Assembly: GCF_019320115.1 (NCBI RefSeq)
Contig: NC_089587.1
Span: 85,941,410-86,005,409 of the forward strand
Source: Miscanthus floridulus
Taxonomy: Eukaryota; Streptophyta; Magnoliopsida; Poales; Poaceae
Reading direction: 5' to 3'
DNA: 64,000 bases
Of this stretch, positions 58,966 through 64,000 are shown piece by piece. The translations under genes were made by a program, and so were the position numbers. Under the pieces are notes generated by a model. It searched no databases. It saw only the letters and a list, made by a program, of their open reading frames with translations, and was not told the origin of the DNA. Position 1 is the first letter of the stretch. Each line of letters begins with the position of its first letter.

Positions 58966-60259
58966 CAAACCCTCATGCACGCCTCGCCAGGCGTGACTAA
59001 CCGATGTCGACGCGTGTCTGACCTCCACCAAGCTTGACGCCTTCGCCTTCCTTCTTGACTTGACCGACGCCATCTACATCACCCATGCAGATGCGTATCT
59101 GGCCTCCACCAAGTGCCACGACACCATCGTCCTCCTCATTGGCTTGGTCGACACCGTCTTCATCACCCGTGTACTCTTGCACTTGTCGATGTCCTCAAGT
59201 GTCAGCCACCGTCACCCGGCCTCCTGGTCCCTTGGTACAAGCCTTACGTCCATCCTTCATCGCTACCAGTCCATCGACACAGCACGTCCCTACTTGACGT
59301 TCACCTCGCCGTCGACCACCGCCTCCGAGCTCCACACCTACGCACCAGAAGCCAAGAGACATGTTGCACAACCCAACTCACGTCATGATTAGTTCACCGA
59401 CTCAACCCAAGACGCAAGTCACGTTGACAATCACTCATCACAACCGAACCACAAAGGCACATATCAACCTTGTGTTCACAAAATGCGGAGGACTGATGGC
59501 GGTGGGAAGAAAATTATGTGGACGATGGGTCCAAAGCTCGGTCCATGCGCCCCTAGCTTGGATGGCTGCCACATGGTGCCTTGAGAAAATCAAACGGCTG
59601 GGAGAGGAGGCTCCTCCATTGAATCTGAACAGCTAGTGCCTTAAATCACGGAGGCAGTTGCTGTGACAAGCAGGTGGACGTGAGATTTAATTAAATAGCC
59701 ACGTGTCAACATCATCAAGGGGCGCACGGACTTACGGCGGGTCATAAACCCCGCGCTCCATGATGCTATGACGCTAGAGCAACGAGGTAATGAAGCTCGG
59801 TGCGGCTACACAACCTCATCATGGGATGGCAGATGTCCCCTACTTCTGCTTTGCATGACTTGGTGGTGTGGATGCCGAAGGCGTGGTGGCGCACTGGCGC
59901 GCGCTGCTGGTGCTAGGTGAGGAAACTGGAGATGGGCGATTGATGGGTGGGACCGTGCTAATGGCATTTGGTTCTTTTATACTAGTGTTTTTTTAGGGAA
60001 TCTCTTATACTAGTGTTGACATGCAAAAAACGTATCAACCTAGAATTGGGCTAGGCCATTGAGTTTCTGACATTGAGTTGCTAACATCAAGAATGTGCCA
60101 AAAAAAATATTTGGAACAACACGATTTGAAGCGTCAAACCAAAAAGGGAGAAAAGGAGAAGGAAACGGTGTTGCTCTAGCCGGTTTCCCTGCTCCTCATC
60201 CAAACAGGGCCCTAGCACCAGTGGATTCGCGCTAGTTGTTTGTTTGAAGCAAACTCTAG
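58966..60259. other. Intergenic, gene-like composition but no gene called
   Basis: 58990-59390 has a C-rich composition and a loose repeat of the ACACCATCGTC / CATCTACATCACCCATG kind; open frames exist on both strands without a domain. 59640-60000 and the CAAACAGGGCCCTAG stretch near 60203 look like old transposon flank. A decayed gene cannot be excluded. Confidence 0.35.
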
Positions 60260-60332
60260 TTGTGAGAACTGGTTCGATCAAATTTGACATGTTATTACGA
60301 AAGGCTTGCCCGCTTGAGCAACAAACTTCTTT
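60260..60332 (-). repeat. Inverted dispersed repeat, partner of 54508-54572
   Basis: Read on the minus strand: AGTTTGTTGCTCAAGCGGGC, AAGCCTTTCG, TCAAATTTGATCGAACCAGT. The same order on the plus strand at 54508-54572 has GCGGTC, AAGCCTTCC, and TCAAATTTGATCGAACTAGT. By eye about four in five bases agree. Family unknown. Confidence 0.65.
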
Positions 60333-60819
60333 CAGAGAAGATTTTTCTTTTCACGAAATAATTCAGAAAAAAGAAGTTAAGCGCTCATAGCATGAATTTA
60401 TTGACTATTCGTAGCTCAAACACGCAGGAGAATTCTGGATTGCAATAGTGAATTGTCTTGTCTCACAGTACGCTGATCTGGATTTGAATTCCGAAATAGT
60501 GTAGCGCAGCGCACTCGGGCTTCCCGAACAAAAATTACGGTTGGCGTGCCGCATTGCGGCGAGGGCATGCGCGAATCGTCCGATCAAGATCGGACGTCCC
60601 AGGCCGCCCTCGGCCGGTCGCGCTCGCGCCCCTGGCCCACCACTCCTGGGAGCCGCAGCGGCGACCACAGGCCACAAGCCACAGGCGAGAGTCCCCGGCG
60701 AACGGTGCCCCGTTGCCACACATACGGCTGCAACAAAAATATCCCGCGAAAACAACGCCGAACCAGCCAGCCAACCACCGCCACCGCCGGCATCCCGTGC
60801 GTGCTTCCTTCTCTGTGCC
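60333..60819 (+). promoter_or_regulatory. Upstream region of the PsbP-domain gene
   Basis: Composition changes from AT-rich (to about 60480) to GC-rich (60540 onward) close to the gene, as usual for grass promoters and 5' UTRs. No convincing TATA box within 150 bases of the ATG was found, so the transcription start is not placed. Overlapping GC-rich open frames on both strands are compositional. Confidence 0.35.
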
Positions 60820-62432
60820 ATGGCTGCCGTGACCAGCACCGCCTCCCTCTGCCCGGCCGCAGCCGGCGGCCTCTCTTCGTCGTCGCCGTTCTCGCGCAAG
60901 CCCAGCAGCAAGAGGCTGCAGCAGGCAGCATCAACGGTCTGCCACTGCCGCCCTGCACGGTACACGCTACACCTCTCAGTTTTCTACACAGTAGCTTCGC
61001 ACGCACCTCGCTCGTCGGCACAATTCAGCGCCACCGGCATGCATGGTTGACAGGGTGGAAGGGCTGGACCGGAGGGACGCCTTGCTGGGCATCGTCCTCT
61101 CCACCGCGGTGGCGCCGCTGCTCGCCCCTGCCGGTGCTCTGGCGGACGAGGCCACCACCGGTATAGCAGCGCCTACGCTCTCGCCTTGCAACATTCAGTT
61201 CTCGTTGGCGTTGCTACCGTGTTCTACTGTTCTAGGTGTTGCAGCTGTATATGCTTATTGCTTCAGTTTGGTCCAATGGTAAGAGTCGCAGGAGGGCTTC
61301 ACTACCTACGAGGATGAGGCCAACAAGTTCAGCATTCAAGTTCCACAAGGTACGCAATTCTTTTGCTTTCATCAATCATCAGTCGAGGTATCCAGTGCAA
61401 AAGAAGGTCCAATTCAGTCTGCAGAATTTGGTGGAAATGGCGACCTGCAAGCAAGCAGTCTGTGTAAGTGTAACTGACCGTAGCTCTGTGCGTGTGTGTG
61501 CACAGGCTGGCTGGTCGGCGCCGGCGAGGCCAGCGGCATCAAGTCCGTCACGGCGTTCTACCCCGAGCAGGCCGCCGCCGATTCCAACGGTACGCCTGTT
61601 GCTTCTTCTTCTTTTTCCACATCGGCGACACCGTCGTCTCGGTTTCATTCGGGGAATAATTAACTCACGTTGACGGGCCTGTGCATCTTGTTCCACTCTA
61701 ATCAGTCAGCGTCGCCATCACCGGGATCGGGCCGGACTTCACCAGCCTCAAGTCCTTCGGCGACGTCGACGCCTTCGCCGAGGGCCTGGTACGTGCTCCC
61801 TCCAGCATGCTCTGCCTGAACGTTCCTGAGTGAGCTGGCACCAACCAACGCAAGCCGTTCTCTGAATTCTGATGGCCATCGTCTGGGAGCAGGTGAACGG
61901 CCTGGACAGGAGCTGGCAGAGGCCGCCGGGGCTCGCCGCCAAGCTCATCGACTCCAGGGCAGCAAACGGTACTACTAGCTCACAGCACAACTGAAGGAAC
62001 GCAGAGCTTCTGAACCTAACCTATATGCACACTGACTGCCCGCCGCAGGCCTGTACTACCTGGAGTACACGCTGCAGAACCCCGGCGAGCGGCGGCGGCA
62101 CATCGTCTCGGCCATCGGGATGGCGTTCAACGGCTGGTACAACCGCCTCTACACGGTGACAGGCCAGGTGAGCCGCGCTCCTGCTACACCTTGGACCAAC
62201 GCCTGTTTCCTCAGCTAGATTAACATCTCGAACAAATGTTGTTGTTTGCAGTACATCGACGACGATGATTCGGAGAAGTACAGGCCACAGATAGAGAAGG
62301 TGAGACGGTCCCAGCAGTGTCGATTCTGTTCTGTTCTGCCCCCTGTTCTTCTTTTCTGACATTGGTTTATGGTTTCTGTTCTTCTCTTGCCCTACCTTTC
62401 TGCAGGCTGTCCGATCGTTCAGGCTCACATGA
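60820..62432 (+). CDS. PsbP-domain protein, thylakoid lumen (PPD3/PPD4-like), nine exons
   Basis: Predicted exons: 60820-60959, 61054-61160, 61284-61349, 61506-61589, 61706-61788, 61893-61968, 62049-62167, 62252-62299, 62406-62432; all introns GT-AG, total 249 residues. The ATG has good context (GCCATGGCT). Residues 1-46 are a Ser/Ala-rich chloroplast transit peptide. DRRDALLGIVLSTAVAPLL then ALA|D (cut after residue 77) is a twin-arginine lumen signal. The mature part (about 172 residues) is a PsbP fold: YEDEANKFSIQVPQGW, SVTAFYPEQ, VSVAITGIGPDF, GLDRSWQRPPG, YYLEYTLQNPGE, NGWYNRLYTVTGQ, then the C-terminal helix ending AVRSFRLT. PsbP homologues assist photosystem assembly rather than oxygen evolution itself. 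PPD3 versus PPD4 was judged from memory. Confidence 0.85.
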
Positions 62433-62701
62433 AAGAGACGATCTGATTCAGCAGCCTACGGTACATATGCAGAGAAGCTCAGGTTTCAGTAACATATATG
62501 CCTGTCAATTGACACCTGGTCATTTCGATGAGACAAGACGAGACATGTATTCCAGTTCTTGAGAGTGGTGTTTTTCGGTTGTGTATGTTTAGAGGGTCGT
62601 GCTGAAGGAGCAACTATGTGGCCTCTAGTCAAAGTTCCTGTCACTTGGCTTGAAAACAGGCAAATGATTTTGTTTCTTGAGTTGGATAACAAGCAAACTT
62701 A
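62433..62701 (+). other. 3' flank / probable 3' UTR of the PsbP-domain gene
   Basis: AT-rich DNA from the TGA to the next MITE. No canonical AATAAA was found; TGTATG-type elements near 62583 could serve as far-upstream polyadenylation signals. The true cleavage site is not determined. Confidence 0.35.
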
Positions 62702-63061
62702 GAGCATCCCCAACATATCGCTTATAATGTACTTATGTCCTATAATAAGTTGGTTTATACAGTGTCTTAAAACCAATTTAGAATACAAGAGAACATTGTT
62801 GTAGCGGATTATATATAGTGTCTTAAAATCAATTTAGAATACAAGAGAACACATTTGTAGCGGATTACCTAAATTTTAACTCCTATATTTCTTTATAAAC
62901 TGAGGAGTGGGGGTTGTCTTCTTTATTTAAGAGAAAGGATGCTTCTTTTTGGGAGATCTCTTAAAGTTATCGGTATAAAAGATGAGATAAAAGATGGATG
63001 CTGCATATGTATCTCTTAAATGCTGCTTTTTAGATCTAGGCGATTGGGTATGGAGATGCTC
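62702..63061. mobile_element. TIR MITE with TTA target duplication
   Basis: 360 bp with ends GAGCATCCCCAAC and TATGGAGATGCTC, flanked by TTA at 62699-62701 and 63062-63064, consistent with PIF/Harbinger. Inside is a 56-bp tandem duplication (units starting AGTGTCTTAAAA at 62761 and 62817). It sits in the immediate 3' flank of the PsbP-domain gene. Confidence 0.7.
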
Positions 63062-63064
63062 TTA

Positions 63065-63190
63065 GTACTCCCTTTGTTGACAAATATATAAAGATTTCCG
63101 AGTTTTTTGTAAGTCAAATTGTTATAAGTTTGGCTAAGGTAAAAAAAAGATCAAAATAAGTAGTATCAAATACATTACTTACTTTTCTCT
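63065..63190. mobile_element. Stowaway-like MITE fragment
   Basis: TACTCCCTTTGTTGACAAAT at 63066 is a clear Stowaway-type left end, directly abutting the preceding MITE. The matching right end (ACGGAGGGAGTA) is absent, so only one half remains. Confidence 0.55.
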
Positions 63191-63196
63191 ATTTTT

Positions 63197-64000
63197 TTAG
63201 GGAATTGTCGTCGCCCGGACATCCGATGGGATATGATTCCATCGAACGGTACCGAATAGCCCAGCAGAAACATGACGCACTCCCAACGTATCGCTACAGT
63301 CCTTCCTCGTCTGCCTTATCCCGCCACGCACACGTACCCCACCCCCCGTCTGTATCGCCCCGCCCTGCGCCCGCTGCTCCTTCCCCCTGACCCCCATCTA
63401 TCTTCGAGCGGGTGTGATCCTAGAGCAGGATGAGGACAAGCCGCACCCCGTCCGCAGGACCCCAAGACGTGCCGCGCGTCCCATCCGCCAGTCCCCGACT
63501 CACCACGCGTCTTCCCCCTGCGCCCGGTGCGTGCCCCCATGACTCTATGAACATACCTCTGAAAGACGAAACACTTGCAACATGAAACACTTGAATGCAA
63601 CATACGTCTGAAGCAAATGAAACATTTGGAACATATACTTGCAACATGTTTATGAAACATATGCAACATCCAGATAAACACACTCACAACTTGCAACATA
63701 AAACACTTATTGCAACATAAGATTAAAACAGCTGAAATATTTCGAACATATTCTTGCAACATATGTGTGAAACATATGCAACATCCAAATAAGCACACTT
63801 GCAACATATGTCTTAAAAAGAAGATGAAACATTTGGAACGGATGCTCGCAAGATACGTGTACACCTATTGCAACATGTGCAACATCACGATCTATTTTTG
63901 CAACATCCATATGAAACACTTGCAACATACCTTTGAAATAGCTGAAACAATTGAAACATACCCTTGCAATATGTGCTTTCAACGCAACATCTCCTTACTG
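63197..64000. mobile_element. Edge of a DNA transposon with GCAACAT subterminal-like repeats
   Basis: GC-rich DNA from GGGAATTGTCGTCGCCCG (63201) is followed from about 63550 by dense short repeats: about 14 GCAACAT copies, usually as CTTGCAACATA/G or ATGCAACATCC, interspersed with GAAACA and GAACATA. This resembles subterminal repeat regions of CACTA- or MULE-like transposons, where transposase binds. The other end is outside the window. The minus-strand open frames are Cys/Phe/His-rich products of the repeat, not genes. Confidence 0.45.

Noticed and set aside
60405..61194. Long open frames on both strands over exon 1 and exon 2 of the PsbP-domain gene
   Set aside because: GC-rich shadows; only the spliced plus-strand model gives a signal peptide followed by a known domain.
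63316..63982. Cys/Phe-rich minus-strand open frames at the right edge
   Set aside because: Produced by GCAACAT/GAAACA repeats read in reverse; no gene features.
1..64000. CRISPR arrays, bacterial operons, rRNA or tRNA genes
   Set aside because: Regular repeats present are LTRs, a minisatellite and transposon subterminal repeats; no cloverleaf or rRNA-like sequence was seen, and gene structure is eukaryotic with introns.

Overview
The window is repeat-dense nuclear DNA of a grass, probably a panicoid or Andropogoneae type. This rests on the families present: long-LTR Tekay-type chromoviruses, SIRE/Maximus-type copia elements, Tat/Retand gypsy elements with an archaeal-type RNase H, and Stowaway- and Tourist-like MITEs. 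The only gene that looks intact is a nine-exon nuclear gene for a chloroplast lumen PsbP-domain protein at 60820-62432.

From 1 to 50212 the window is one stack of nested LTR retrotransposons. The scaffold is a gag-only SIRE-like copia element (A) whose left end lies outside the window and whose 3' LTR ends at 50212. Four insertions sit in A: chromovirus element 1 in the 5' LTR (1-8499, right part only); gag-only gypsy-type element D, also in the 5' LTR (9060-14333, TSD GTAAC with one change); a complete 14 kb reverse-strand chromovirus, element 2, in the internal region (18070-32051, TSD AGTAT); and a solo LTR, B, 32 bp into the 3' LTR (34158-47743, TSD TTGAG). Inside solo LTR B lies a third-level insertion, the 12.4 kb Tat/Retand element C (34735-47137, TSD GTTCT). 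C has gag, protease, RT, two RNase H domains, integrase, a long 3' region with a 70-bp tandem array, and possible antisense open frames.

None of the retroelement genes is intact. Breaks are mostly in-frame stops of the CAG-to-TAG, CAA-to-TAA and TGG-to-TGA kind, and LTR differences are mostly transitions. This fits long-methylated, silenced DNA decaying by cytosine deamination.

From 50213 onward the DNA is low-copy-like gene-flanking sequence. It holds short DNA transposons (a Tourist-like MITE nested in a Stowaway-like MITE, three further TIR elements), a 5'-truncated LINE tail, a GC-rich 1.0 kb TIR element that may carry captured sequence, small tandem duplications, the PsbP-domain gene, and at the right edge a block of GCAACAT repeats resembling the subterminal region of a DNA transposon that continues beyond the window. 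No tRNA, rRNA or CRISPR features were seen.
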